64,000 nt of DNA, taken from NCBI RefSeq assembly GCF_026210795.1, contig NC_089439.1, positions 3,038,001 to 3,102,000 on the forward strand, read 5' to 3'. The translations under genes and the position numbers were made by a program. Source of the DNA: Rhizophagus irregularis (lineage: Eukaryota > Glomeromycota > Glomeromycetes > Glomerales > Glomeraceae). The notes beneath the pieces were generated by a model, which saw only the letters and a list, made by a program, of their open reading frames with translations, ran no database searches and was not told the DNA's origin. Shown piece after piece: positions 9,153-20,229 of this stretch. Numbering within the stretch: position 1 is the first letter of the stretch; every line of letters starts with the position of its first letter.

Positions 9153-12073
9153 ATGAATAAACGTACTCGTGGAAATAGACCGATCGAGGCTTTTCAGTTT
9201 AATCAAAGAGACAATAGCCCTTTAGCGCCACGCGCTATTAAACCGATCGAGGACAACATTGAACGAACACCTGAATATCTTTCCTTCATGAAAAGTTTAG
9301 AGGACTTTCATAAATCCCATGGGTAAAAATTGGAAACTAAAAGTTATTTTCCTTCTGGAAACAAGTTTCCAATGAGCCATCTATTTCCTTTAATATTCTA
9401 AAGTCACAACTATCTCACTTTTCCTTGAAAATTTTTTGATAAATCAACTTTATTATCAGTACTACCTTACAAAGAGAGCCTGTTTTAGGTTCCAAAAAGT
9501 TGGATCTCTATAAAATTTATCGAATGGTAATTGCGAACGGCGGTTGCGAGAAAATTTGTGCCGAGAAAGCATGGAAAAAAATTTGCGAACCTTTCAATTT
9601 TCCTCAAACTTGTACAAACAGTGCTTACGTGATGAAGAATGTTTATATTAGATTTTTGGAAGCTTATGAATTAGAAAATCATTGGGGTAAGCCGGTCCCT
9701 TATGGAGGTCTACCTCATCGACCTGGTCCTCCAACTCCTCAACCGCAAGAATTATCATCTGCTACTCCTCAAGGTAATATTACTCCACCAAGAAGAGTTA
9801 ATTCACAAGATAATATGAAAAGTTTACAATCAATGCGTACCATACAAAGTTTACAAAGTGTAAAAGGTATATATATATATATAAAAATTACAAATTTTTA
9901 TGTTTTTATTAAAAATGTTATATTTAAAATTTTTATTTATAAATTAATTAATTAGATCCTGGAACTCCTGTTGTTCAATCCTATACTAGTTATGATCAAC
10001 ATAGTATTATAATCGATCAAATTATCGATAACGATGAAATAGAAGAAGATGGTATGATATATATATATATATATATATGTTTTCCAAAAGTTTATTTTTT
10101 TTTTCAAATTTATTTCAAATAATTTTATTAGGTTCTCTTTTGGGTGGAGGAAATAGTAATCGTATTCTTCTCGCTTTAAAATCTCAGTTACCTAATGAAA
10201 TTGATTGGGCATTTGAAGTATTGATAGAACTTTCAGAAGATGAAAGTATCACTTTTTACATGGATAAAATCCCCGGACTAATAGATAATCTTCTTACGTT
10301 TGTGGCTCCTTTTTATAAGGATATGCGAAAACTTACGGAACTGGCTAATGTGAATATTAAAGAAATGGGAAAAGATTTTGATTATATTGAATCTACGATT
10401 AAAGAATATTTTAGTTCACTAGCAAGAATTGAACAATTAAAGCGTATAATGCAAATATTTCTAATGTTTCGAAATCTTTCATTTTTGGAATATAATGCTG
10501 AAATGATGGCTACTTATAAGCCATTACGAAGATTCCTTATTGAAGGACTTAATTTACCTGAAATTACTCGTTTTTCGGAGTTAAGATATCATTGTTTGGA
10601 AACTGTAGAAAATATGTGTAAATTTATAGTATTGAAAAGTGGAAGGGAAGAACTTCTTTTAACATTACCAAAAATGATTTATTCCAATGATTCTGCTTTA
10701 ATCATTCGTAGTATTCGAGCCTTGACACTCTTAGCCTCCAACGAAAACAATGTAGAATTCATGCGGGAAATCGATTCTGACATGGTGGAACGTTTAGTCC
10801 AATTTTTACTAATCGATGATGATGAAGAATTAATTATTGCTGTATTGGATTGGTTTTATCATTATTCTACTTATGAGGAATCAGCTTGTAAATTAGCTCA
10901 AACGGCTCCTGGCAATTTCATACGACTTTTAATAAATTTTTTAAGACATGGAGCAAGTGATGAGAAATTCCTGCAAAATCAAAAACTTCCCGAAAAACGT
11001 CCATTCCAAATTCACGGTGAATTTGAAAACTTTTCGGAACCACATCGTACAATAGAATGGTATGCTTTTGTTTCATGATAGAAGAAACCTGATAAACTCG
11101 AGATTATATATATATATATATATATATATTTATTTATTTATTTTATTTTATTTTTATTTTTTTTGTTAGGCTAAAAAAGTATTATGAAGAATCTCAATCA
11201 GATGGTGTTTTACAAACAGATATTTGGTATGCTTACCGTGATCAATTTACGAATTCATCCGTACCAATGATGCCAGCTGCAGATGTTATTAAGAATGTTA
11301 ATGTAGCTTTCCCGGATTCTTCTGCAATCATGACAACAACAGCGGATGGAGCATCAAAATATCCTTTCTATTTTTTAGTCTTTTAATTATCAAAGATTTA
11401 TTTATGTATATATGTATATTTTTTCTTAATTGAAACCTACGTATATGATCCAAGGAATTAAACGAAGAAGATTTCCGGAAGAATTACCTGGAACTGGTAT
11501 AGATTTATTTTTAATAAATGAGATTATGTTTGATTGTTAATATTTGATTCATATTCTGTTCATTTAGTTCCTACATATCAATGTCGATGGACTGATTGTG
11601 AAAATGATGCGTTTCAAATTGATACTGATCTGTATAATCATGTGCTTAATGATCATATTAATAAGGAGCAAGAGATTAATTACAACTGTCACTGGATGGA
11701 TTGTAAACGTTTCCCTTATGGTTCACCAGATCGGTTAGTCGTTATTGCCCACGTTAAAACTCATTTCCCTGTTGAACCAGAGATTGAATCAGAAGGAAAG
11801 AGGCGCAAAGTAAAGACTACGAAATCTTCTGTGAATAAATATGGTAAAAATAATGGTATAATCAACCATAGAATTTATGTATCATCCGATATGAATGGTG
11901 ATGCTCTCGGAATTCCATTAACAGCATCCTTGATACTTAGAAATTTGTCTGTTTCAAGGAAAAATCTACATTATTTTGCTGCCTATGAACAAGAACTTAC
12001 AGAGATGTTGGCTAATTGTGTCGGTTTGTCCAAGCATTTAGCCGAAACATTAAGTAATTTGAGATCAGTGTAA
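9153..12073 (+). CDS. RSC9/ARID2-like chromatin remodeller subunit (ARID + C2H2)
   Basis: Seven coding exons: 9153-9322, 9460-9866, 9956-10051, 10132-11059, 11170-11358, 11441-11496 and 11568-12073. They give 783 aa with every junction in frame. Residues about 38-128 form an ARID DNA-binding domain (TPEYLSFMKSLEDFHKSHG, KLDLYKIYRMVIANGGCEKI, NSAYVMKNVYIRFLEAYE). A long helical armadillo-like middle region follows (exon 4), then a short KYMIQGIKRRR segment and two C2H2-type zinc fingers from about residue 619 (CRWTDC and CHWMDC with paired His). This order matches the Rsc9/ARID2 (BAF200) subunit of RSC/PBAF-type SWI/SNF complexes, which slide nucleosomes in the nucleus. The intron between exons 5 and 6 only keeps frame if read as an AT-AC U12-type intron. 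The start is the first ATG after the poly(T) tract; an intron interrupts the ARID domain early. Confidence 0.9.
11359..11440 (+). other. U12-type AT-AC spliceosomal intron
   Basis: The intron begins ATATCCTTT at 11359-11367, a perfect match to the minor-spliceosome 5' splice site. It contains a TTTCTTAAT branch-site-like motif at 11422-11430 and ends AC at 11439-11440, about 11 nt after the putative branch A. Removing these 82 nt joins TCA-AA to G-TAT and gives ASKYMIQGIKRRR in frame. No GT-AG pair in the interval restores the frame: the only nearby GT (in TTAGTC) leaves the wrong phase for the only AG (CCAAG) after the last stop. Confidence 0.85.
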
Positions 12074-12900
12074 TATTTGTAATATTGAAGATTTTATAAT
12101 TCTTTTAAAAATTTAAAATTTTTTTTTTTTTTTTTTAATAAATAAAAATTTTCATTGTATTAAATTATCATCATGCGGATATAGTTAACAATATTTACAT
12201 TCCATGTGTAAAATTAATTATAGAAATTATAGAAATGTATACTAAACAATATTTAATTTACTTTCAATTTAACCTATTATTTCATAATGCATACTAATGT
12301 ACACTTAATATATTATCCTAAAATTAAATTCCATTGTTTGATCTTTTTCATTTTTTTTTCAAAAAATTATTGTTTTGTCGAAATATTGTTCATAGTTTAT
12401 ACAATTCGTTCTAATCAGATTTATTTTTTTTTTATTTTTTTTTACTTAATTTAGGAATTAACGAATCGAACGAATCGGATGTTTTTTGAACTTTAGTAGT
12501 AATTATAACATTGTATCACATGTAGTACTGTACAATTTTAATTGAGATGATTTGATAACTGATTATCACTTGATATGTTGATTGTTGATTGTTGAGGCTG
12601 TTGTAGTATACTATACAAAAATGACACGCGATTTTCATGCTTTAAGCGGCTAGAATAATTTAAGTATTGTTTGTTGTCGATTAATTCCTTATATGGAATT
12701 ATAAACTTTGTTAATGTATTGTTAATGAATTTGTAGTTTAATTTATTTGCATAACAGATAATTTTAGATCTTTTTTTTTTTCCTTATGATAAAAATTTTA
12801 TTTATATGATGTACCTCGCCCCATCAAAAAAAAATTTTGAAGATCAAACTTAAAAAAAAAAAATATTAGATTATTCTTCAATATTTTTTCAAAAATAGAT
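12074..12900. other. intergenic region
   Basis: ARID gene 3' flank and desaturase promoter: AT-rich, with poly(T) tracts. No further gene or structured RNA noticed. Confidence 0.5.
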
Positions 12901-14887
12901 ATGCGTCATACTAATGTCGATTCCAATTCTCAGCTGCGTTCGGGTAAAAAACTTACCTGGGAAGAATTAGCTCAACATAATAAAGCTGATGACGCCTATG
13001 TCGCTATTCGTGGCAATGTCTATGATATCACCAATTTCATAAAGAGACATCCCGGTGGTGAAGATATTTTGCTATTTGCTTCTGGAAGAGATGCAACTCA
13101 GGTATATTATTTAATTACTTAAGTATAAGATCCTATTAATATTATCACAGTATGGTTAAAGATTTTTGTAAATTTGTTTATAGGCATTCGAGACATATCA
13201 TGAACTTGGAAAACCTGATCTAGTCCTTAAGTAATACTATTTTTCTGGATCGGCAAATTTTTAAATTGATACTGACCAGAATATAAATTAATCAAATTCT
13301 TGTTATAGAAAATATTTCATCGGAACTTTAATAAGTAATGAATTACCCGTTTTCTTGGAACCGAGCGAGTTTCATCGAACGGTTAAAAAGGTAAATTTTA
13401 CATATATTAAATGTATATTACCGATGTTGGAACCATTTCTAATGTTTTATTAATAGAGAGTCGAAGAGTATTTTCGAGTAAATCAAATCGATCCAAAGGT
13501 AGAGCAAACCAAAATTAAATTTATTTCCTCTTTTTGTCATTCTAATTCTTCTTTTTTTTCATCCAGAATCGAATTACCATTTGGATCCGTTATGCTATTA
13601 TTTTCGGCGCTTTTATTGGGTCATATAATGCTCAGTTTTTTGTTCCATACATTGTGGAGAGAACATGGTTGCAAATAATATTTGCAATTGTTTTGGGATT
13701 TGCGTCTGCTCAAGTATGTATTTAAGACAGTTTTCTGATGAATATATATAAATATTGATATTGATATTGATATATATTGTACATTCTTAATTAGATCGGA
13801 TTAAATCCCCTTCATGATGCGTCCCATTTTTCAGGTTAGTGTCCTATTTATATTTCTTATTTTTTTAAGAAGCAAAATAATAAGATTGATTTTATTTGTT
13901 TCATAGTTACAAATGATCCATTTGTTTGGAAGATACTCAGTGCTACACATGATTTCTTTAATGGAGCGTCAAATCTTGTATGGATGTATCAACATAGTCT
14001 TGGTCATCACATTTACACAAACATCGAAGGTGCTGATCCGGATATAGTGACTAGTATGTTATTTGTTAAAAAAAAAGGGTTGATTTTTTATTTTTCATAA
14101 TTATAATTATTATTATTAAATTTATTGTAGGCGACCCGGATATTCGAAGAATTAAATTAGGACAACGCTGGTATTCTCGTTATATAAACCAACATATATT
14201 CGTACCATTCCTTTATGGTTTATTAGCCTTTAAAGTTCGTATTCAAGATATTATTATAGTATATATAGTAGGATCTAATGATAAAATAAGGATAAACCCC
14301 CTGAATACTTGGCATACAAGTGTATTTTGGGGTGGAAAAGCATTTTTCATTTTATTTCGAATTATAATTCCTCTAACCATTATATCCGCGTGGAAGGTTG
14401 CTACACTTTTCGTGATCACCGATTTGATCACATCTTACTGGTTAGCATTAACATTTCAAGCCAACCATGTTGTGAACGAAGTAGAATGGTAAATAATAAA
14501 AGTGAATTTCATGTTCCTTTCTTTAAAAATGAGCGATTATGAATTTTTATTTAATTTTATTGTAGGCCACTTCCTGATGAAAAAGGATTAATTCAAAAAG
14601 ACTGGGCAGAAATGCAAGTCGTCACCACACAAGATTATGCTCATGATTCATATTTTTGGACATCAATTGTTGGATCATTAAATTATCAAACTGTTCATCA
14701 TATATTTCCTCAAATTTCTCAACATCGTTATGGCGAAATTACACCTATAGTTAAAGAAACATGTAAAGAATTTGGAATTCCATTTTATTACAAGGAAACT
14801 TTTTGGGAAGCGTTTGGATCTCATATTGAACATCTTCGTTTAATGGGGTTACCACCACAGTCAAAAGACGACATTAAATTAGATTAA
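12901..14887 (+). CDS. delta-5 fatty acid desaturase (cytochrome b5 fusion)
   Basis: Nine coding exons: 12901-13101, 13184-13230, 13309-13390, 13457-13498, 13567-13713, 13795-13834, 13907-14053, 14131-14488 and 14566-14887. They give 461 aa. An N-terminal cytochrome b5 domain carries the haem motif HPGG (residues 50-53). The three di-iron histidine boxes are HDASH (180-184), QHSLGHH (215-221) and QTVHH (396-400); Gln as the first residue of the third box marks front-end desaturases. Stretches such as NPLHDASHFSVT, VPFLYGLLAFKVRIQDI and LALTFQANHVV are close to the Mortierella alpina delta-5 desaturase as I remember it. That enzyme makes arachidonic acid from dihomo-gamma-linolenic acid in the ER. 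Hydrophobic segments flank the boxes as expected. Specificity (delta-5 rather than delta-6 or sphingolipid delta-8) is inferred from this resemblance. Confidence 0.93.
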
Positions 14888-15122
14888 TGACAACAAATTT
14901 TTATTATAGAAAGTATATGTACATTATCGTATTTTAAATTTATTTGTATTTTTATATTATAAATAATAATCTAGCTTATTTATTAGGTACAACACATATT
15001 TATTTGGTTTGAATATGTAATTTAAAATAGGATATTTTCAATTTTTTAATGCATGACAATAAAACAATGAAAATAACCCCTTTTAAAAATAAAAAAAAAT
15101 AAAATAAAAAAAAAAAGAAAAT

Positions 15123-16262
15123 TTAATTTGATTCTATAGTATTAGAAGAGGGCCCTCTACCACCTCCGGATAAAGATCTCCAAAAATTTCTAATTGAAAA
15201 ACCACTTCTCATATAACGATAAAGATGAATTCCAATTCCCCAACTAAAACCTTGAAAGAACGGAAGCAAAATTTGGTGGTGAAAAATATTCATAGCAATC
15301 TCACCAAGACTAGAATTTTGTCTATGACGAAAATCTAAATTTTGACGTCTTAATAAAATTTCAGGTATATGGGTACGAGGTAAATGATTCCTATTACTAT
15401 AACTGTTACTATTGCTATCATTAGCGTTTATATCTACTACTCTATTGGTTGGAGGAGTAAAATCATACAACGTCGGACTTGGTGGATCATCATCTGTTTC
15501 TACAGCTTTAGTTATAATAGGTGTTAATTGAATCCTACTTCCATCATAATCTTCATTCTCGTTGTCATCCAAAGGAGCAAGTATTTGTGAACGAGTTTCA
15601 CCTGGGGCTGGCACAACAGGTAAATCAAGATCAAAGTATTCATTTCGATTCGGGGAATTTGAATTAGAATCCATAACATCTCCTGTAGGCATTGATTCTA
15701 TGCTATTATTATCCTCGGAATTCTGTGAAGGTGATGAAGGCGTACGAACATCAGGACTAACAAGCATTCCACTAGACATGCTTAAAGAATTTTCTGATGC
15801 AGTATCATCACTGGTGTGAATTGAAGATACCATATGATCACTATCACCATTATCTTCCCTATTTACGAATAATAATTCTTGATCGTCATAATCTTGGTGT
15901 TCTGATGACTCAATATGTTCCAAGTCTTCTTCATCTTCATCATCTTTTGATTCTTGTTCACTTTGAGTGGTTATAATATTATCATTATCCTCTGTAACCG
16001 ATAAATTCGGTTCTGTTAAAGGATCATCATTATATTCTTTATTCTTCTCAATTGCAGTTACAGAAAAAGGATCATCAATATATTCTTTATTCTTCTCAAT
16101 TGCAGTTACAGAATCTGTACTTTGAGATTCCTTGTCCAATAAAGAACCCGTTGAATCTCCTGTATTCTCATTAAGAGAACCCTCGGCAGAAACTGAATTG
16201 ATTTCAATTTCACTCTTTAAATTACTAATATTATCTTCTTGGCGAGTTGAGGGAATATCCAT
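15123..16262 (-). CDS. acidic protein with a C-terminal Mim1-like membrane segment
   Basis: A single exon of 379 aa starts at the ATG 16260-16262 and is divergent from the Y14 gene (240 bp between starts). Residues 1-300 are acidic, Ser/Asn/Glu/Asp-rich and probably disordered, with an in-frame tandem duplication of 16 residues (SVTAIEKNKEY twice). The only hydrophobic segment lies near residues 325-350 and contains LLPFFQGFSWGIG, then basic residues. The LLPF-x-x-G-x3-G-x-G pattern is the one I recall in fungal Mim1/TOM13, the outer mitochondrial membrane insertase (LLPFLNGMMLGFG in yeast), where the G-x3-G motif is needed for oligomerisation. An acidic N-terminus before one membrane helix also fits. 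The match is short, so the function is a hypothesis; the gene itself is well supported by its long open frame. Confidence 0.75.
   Translation of the reverse strand: MDIPSTRQEDNISNLKSEIEINSVSAEGSLNENTGDSTGSLLDKESQSTDSVTAIEKNKEYIDDPFSVTAIEKNKEYNDDPLTEPNLSVTEDNDNIITTQSEQESKDDEDEEDLEHIESSEHQDYDDQELLFVNREDNGDSDHMVSSIHTSDDTASENSLSMSSGMLVSPDVRTPSSPSQNSEDNNSIESMPTGDVMDSNSNSPNRNEYFDLDLPVVPAPGETRSQILAPLDDNENEDYDGSRIQLTPIITKAVETDDDPPSPTLYDFTPPTNRVVDINANDSNSNSYSNRNHLPRTHIPEILLRRQNLDFRHRQNSSLGEIAMNIFHHQILLPFFQGFSWGIGIHLYRYMRSGFSIRNFWRSLSGGGRGPSSNTIESN
16021..16116 (-). repeat. 48-bp in-frame tandem duplication inside a CDS
   Basis: Two adjacent near-identical 48-bp units (16021-16068 and 16069-16116) in the acidic protein gene encode the repeated SVTAIEKNKEY block. 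The period is a multiple of three, so the frame is kept. Confidence 0.9.
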
Positions 16263-16386
16263 AATTTTAAAAACTACTTACTGTATCAGTATTGATCATA
16301 ACATTTCAAGTTCTTAGTTTAACTAACTAACCTTAGTCTTCACTTTTATAATTTCGTATTGTTTGTTACACATGATTTGTACATCG

Positions 16387-16392
16387 CACGTG
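16387..16392. promoter_or_regulatory. CACGTG box in a divergent promoter
   Basis: GCACGTGA sits about midway between the starts of the acidic-protein gene (16262, minus) and Y14 (16502, plus), 110-125 bp from each, so it could serve both. Confidence 0.4.
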
Positions 16393-16501
16393 AACATATG
16401 ATTACACACAATACAAAAAAAAAATATAAGCTTCCACTATATCTTGTGCAGTGCAGAACGAAAAGATAAACTTTAAAAAAAAGGAAATAATATACATAAA
16501 A

Positions 16502-17536
16502 ATGTCATCCGAAGGATACGAAATTGATATACCTGTAGTCGATGAAGACGACGCAATGCTGATCGATGAAGGTATATTAAATATTATTTACTTAATGTTA
16601 AGTAGAATTATCTTGGTTGAAACCAAATATTTTTGTTTTCCTTAGTTATTAGTTTAATATTTACGTTTTATTAAGGTGCTTACGATCAGTTTTCACAGAG
16701 CCTCTAACTATTATTATAAAACCAATTTTTCTTTTTTAATTGAATTAATTTATATCTTATATTTATATTTAACCTAATTTATTAGACACTAAACCAGCAG
16801 TCAAACGAAAAGGTCGTGGTTTTGTAAACGAATCGAAAGGTAATTTGATCGATTTTTTTTTATTGTTATTTAAAAAAAAAGCAATAAATAGAAATGATAT
16901 TTTCTTTTAAAAAAAAAATAGAGTCAAGAGATGGAGTAAGATCTGGGGATAAGTATGATCAGTTTGAATCTGCAGCAGATGATGATGCTGCCAGTGGACG
17001 CGCTCAAAGATGTAAGGATTTATAAATATTCTGTTGAATTCGTTGTAATTTTTGTTCATTAAATAAATTATCGATTTTCTCATAATTTAAGCTGTTGAAG
17101 GATGGATTGTATTAGTCGTAGGTCTTCATGAAGAAACAACAGAAGACGAAATTACGGATAAATTCGCAGATTATGGCGAAATCAAGAATTTACATCTAAA
17201 TTTAGATCGAAGGACGGGTTTTGTTAAGGTACAAAATAATATTAGGAATAATTAATATTTATACACCGAATAGAATAATAATTTATAATTTAATAGGGAT
17301 ATGCGTTAGTTGAATATGAAACATTTAAAGAGGCAAAAAATGCAATTGATGAAGTTAATGGAACAAAGCTTCTTGGTTCTGTATTACATTGTGATTTCGC
17401 TTTTATAAGAGCACCTATTGGAAGTGGAGGTGGTGGTACATCATCCGAGAGAGATTCAAGAGATCGGGCATCTAATAAAAATAGAACGGGAGGTAGACGG
17501 CGTGGAAGATCCTCTAGTCCATCAAGAAGACATTAA
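16502..17536 (+). CDS. RNA-binding protein Y14/RBM8A (exon junction complex)
   Basis: Five coding exons: 16502-16571, 16786-16839, 16922-17011, 17092-17228 and 17297-17536. They give 196 aa. The N-terminal third is acidic, then [18 protein letters not shown] opens a single RRM (about residues 74-152) with RNP1-like [14 protein letters not shown] basic Arg/Ser/Gly tail follows ([13 protein letters not shown]). The KGRGF segment before the RRM and the whole order match Y14, the Mago partner deposited upstream of spliced junctions in the nucleus; it acts in mRNA export, localisation and decay. Its presence fits an intron-dense genome. Length is close to animal Y14 (about 170-180 aa). Confidence 0.93.
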
Positions 17537-17748
17537 AATTTAATCATAAAAATTTTATTCATAAAAAATACGATCTATAACAAAAACAAAACATATTTTA
17601 TCGGAGGTGAGTGAAATTAGTCGCTTATGGTACATAATGTATCAAGAGCGTATTGTAGCAAGTTGCATTTAGTTTATTTATGTTATTAAACCATTTTCAT
17701 AATTCAAAAATAAATAGAAAAGAAAGCAACAATAAATAAAGTTTTTTG

Positions 17749-19458
17749 TTAACCACCAAATTCCAAATGACCTTTAACAGCACTACCAACATTAGTTAAA
17801 TCAATCAAAAAAGTATCATGACCATACATTGAATCTAATTCATAATAAGTAACATCTTCATTTCCACCCATTCTCAAACATTCAGCAATTTCTTTTTGTT
17901 GCCAGCAAGGAAATAAGATATCAGATTGTACACCCAATATTAATGAAGGATGTTTTATAATTGATAACCCTTGTACTAAATCTTCCAATTCATTCTTATT
18001 TACATTTGATGCTAATGATGAAATATGCTTTCTCTCACTTGTTGATTTTAGAGAAGATTTTGTGAAAGATTCTTTTGACAGTGATGATGACGTATCACAT
18101 ATAACATGATGTGCATCATTATGTGATCTTGCATTAAACAATTTCTTTGTATTTGCAGAACGTAGGCGTTTCAATTTTTCTAGTACGGAACCTGACATGT
18201 CAAATATATCCATTGCTTTCGATATGTAAAGTAATGAATTTGGATCATATTGCAAACAAAATCTCTCTCCCTGATGGTCTAAATATGTTTCTATTAGGAA
18301 ATCAGGGCATAATGCTGGAGATTGCTCTTCGAATTGTCGCTTTCTTCCAAAGCGTTGTTCCCATTCTGGTCCAGATCGATAACTGATAGTGGCAATTTCA
18401 CGTGCCAATTTCATTCCAACGTGTGGTGGTATAGAATTATAATAGAAACCTTTATTCCAATTCGGATCTGCCATTAAAACTTGTCTTTGTGTATGTCTTA
18501 AAGCAATAGAATATGGGTGTGATCGTGCACATGCGGAAATACTAATCAAGCGAGATACACGATCGGGATATAACCAAGCAGAAGCTAAAGATTGCATTCC
18601 TCCCATACTAGAACCAACACTTGCATGTAATTTATTAATTCCTAGATGATCTAATAATAAAAATTGAGCTCGGACCATATCAAAAATAGTCAAAATAGGA
18701 AATCTTGTTGCGTATTTTTCACCATCAGACGGGTCGATAGATGATGGACCTGTCGATCCATAGCATCCACCAATCACATTGGTACATATAACAAAATATT
18801 TATTCGTGTCGATCGAGAGTCCAGGTCCTATAAAATTCTCCCACCACCCAGGCTGAACATTTTTTTCATGACTTTTAGCGTGGCTGCTTCCAGATAATCC
18901 AGTTTGAATTAAAATTGCATTGTCTTTTTTTTCGTTTAATTCTCCCCATGTTTCATATGCAATGCCAAGTTCGGGTAAGACACCGCCATAATCACACAAG
19001 AACGGTTCGTTATGATGGAAAAGAGAATATCCAGAAACAATTTTGTCATAAGCTGGTTCAGGGCCTCCATCTAAAGATCGAGTACGAGTCGTCAATTGAT
19101 CTATACATGGAAAACTTAAAGGAGGATTTGAACTTTTTTTCTCCCCCTCGAGTATGTTTGGTGGAAGTTCCTGTTTCTGTTGTTCTAATGAAGGTGGAAA
19201 TTCAAAGCTACTTAATGGAAGTGCATTATTATCCTTCGAAGAAGTATAAAGACCTATTAATCAATAGATTATGTTATTTATTTATCGTTACTAAAGATAA
19301 TATCAAAACAACGTACTTGTTCTTCGTATAAATTGTGTTGTTAAATGTTTATGAGTTAATAAATTTGTTGTTCGTTGATCGCGAAATTGTTTTGCAGTTT
19401 TTAGACAAATATTATTTGATTTTAGATGATGAAAAATATCGCGAAACAAAGTTGCCAT
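17749..19458 (-). CDS. mitochondrial serine/homoserine O-acyltransferase (MetX family, CYS2-like)
   Basis: Two coding exons, 19317-19458 and 17749-19253, give 548 aa. The first exon encodes an Arg/Lys-rich, acid-poor leader ([15 protein letters not shown]...) typical of a mitochondrial presequence. The body is an alpha/beta hydrolase with [17 protein letters not shown], the nucleophile elbow GSSMGG (Ser near residue 263), an Asp in GVQSDILFP and the catalytic His in YGHDTF. The segment [29 protein letters not shown] and the leader recall the fungal mitochondrial branch (S. pombe cys2, Aspergillus cysA), which acylates serine for cysteine synthesis. Cytosolic MET2 homoserine acetyltransferase is the alternative. 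About 90 residues between the lid and the last catalytic block are Ser/Lys-rich and look like an insertion. It converges on the Y14 gene. Confidence 0.85.
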
Positions 19459-20229
19459 TGCTAAATTAATTAAATTAATAAAAGATTATAATCTCTATTC
19501 ATATATATAATTTTTTTTCTATACCCTAAATCATTAGTAATCTCGGTCGAAAATCTGGCTATCACGTAATATGTTTATCAAATTATGCCATTTTTGGCGC
19601 AGCTTATTAGTCAGAATCCCATAATTCAAATTATTAAATAAAAATTCGGGCATTCTATAGCATAGATTCTACATCGACTGTACTTTACAGGATCTGTATA
19701 TAGTCAGTCACCCGTCTTTGTTTTCCAACTCAGACACAACGTTAAGGCTGGATGATGAAGTATAGTACTCTATCCGTAAAGGGATGTGTGGAATCAAAGA
19801 TCTCCAAATTTCCTTCGGGATGTTTGGAGATTATTTGATTCCAGTTGATGAACTTGCCCATAACTTTTCCAGCTATGTGGCGAGGATAGCAGTACAGTCT
19901 GACAGTCCTAAAAAAACTTTTTTTGCTATTATTTATCGGGTTTGGGAAGGGAGAAAGAGGAAAAATAATAATCTTTTCTTTTCATTGTGAAAATTTTGCT
20001 GGCGAAATACATTAGTTATATGATATACATGATATTACATGAGATAGAACTGATCAATTACAAATAGTAAATTATTTAATATTTTTTTTTTCGTTTGTAA
20101 GCCACACCAAAACAGTCTTCATATTATATAAATAAATAAAAATAATTTTTTTTTTTAACGCTGGTCTTAATTCCAATTCTCGTGAATATTAATTTTTGAA
20201 AAATTTTTAAGTATTACGTGGCCTTAATA
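19459..20229. other. gap with an unassigned coding remnant
   Basis: Upstream of the acyltransferase. An open stretch at 19784-19990 (plus) reads KDLQISFGMFGDYLIPVDEL and onward, with protein-like composition for about 50 codons. I cannot assign it and no splice-linked partner was found, so it is probably a relic. Confidence 0.35.

Noticed and set aside
15562-15819. Plus-strand frame of 85 codons inside the acidic protein gene
   Set aside because: Antisense shadow of a long, compositionally consistent minus-strand gene.
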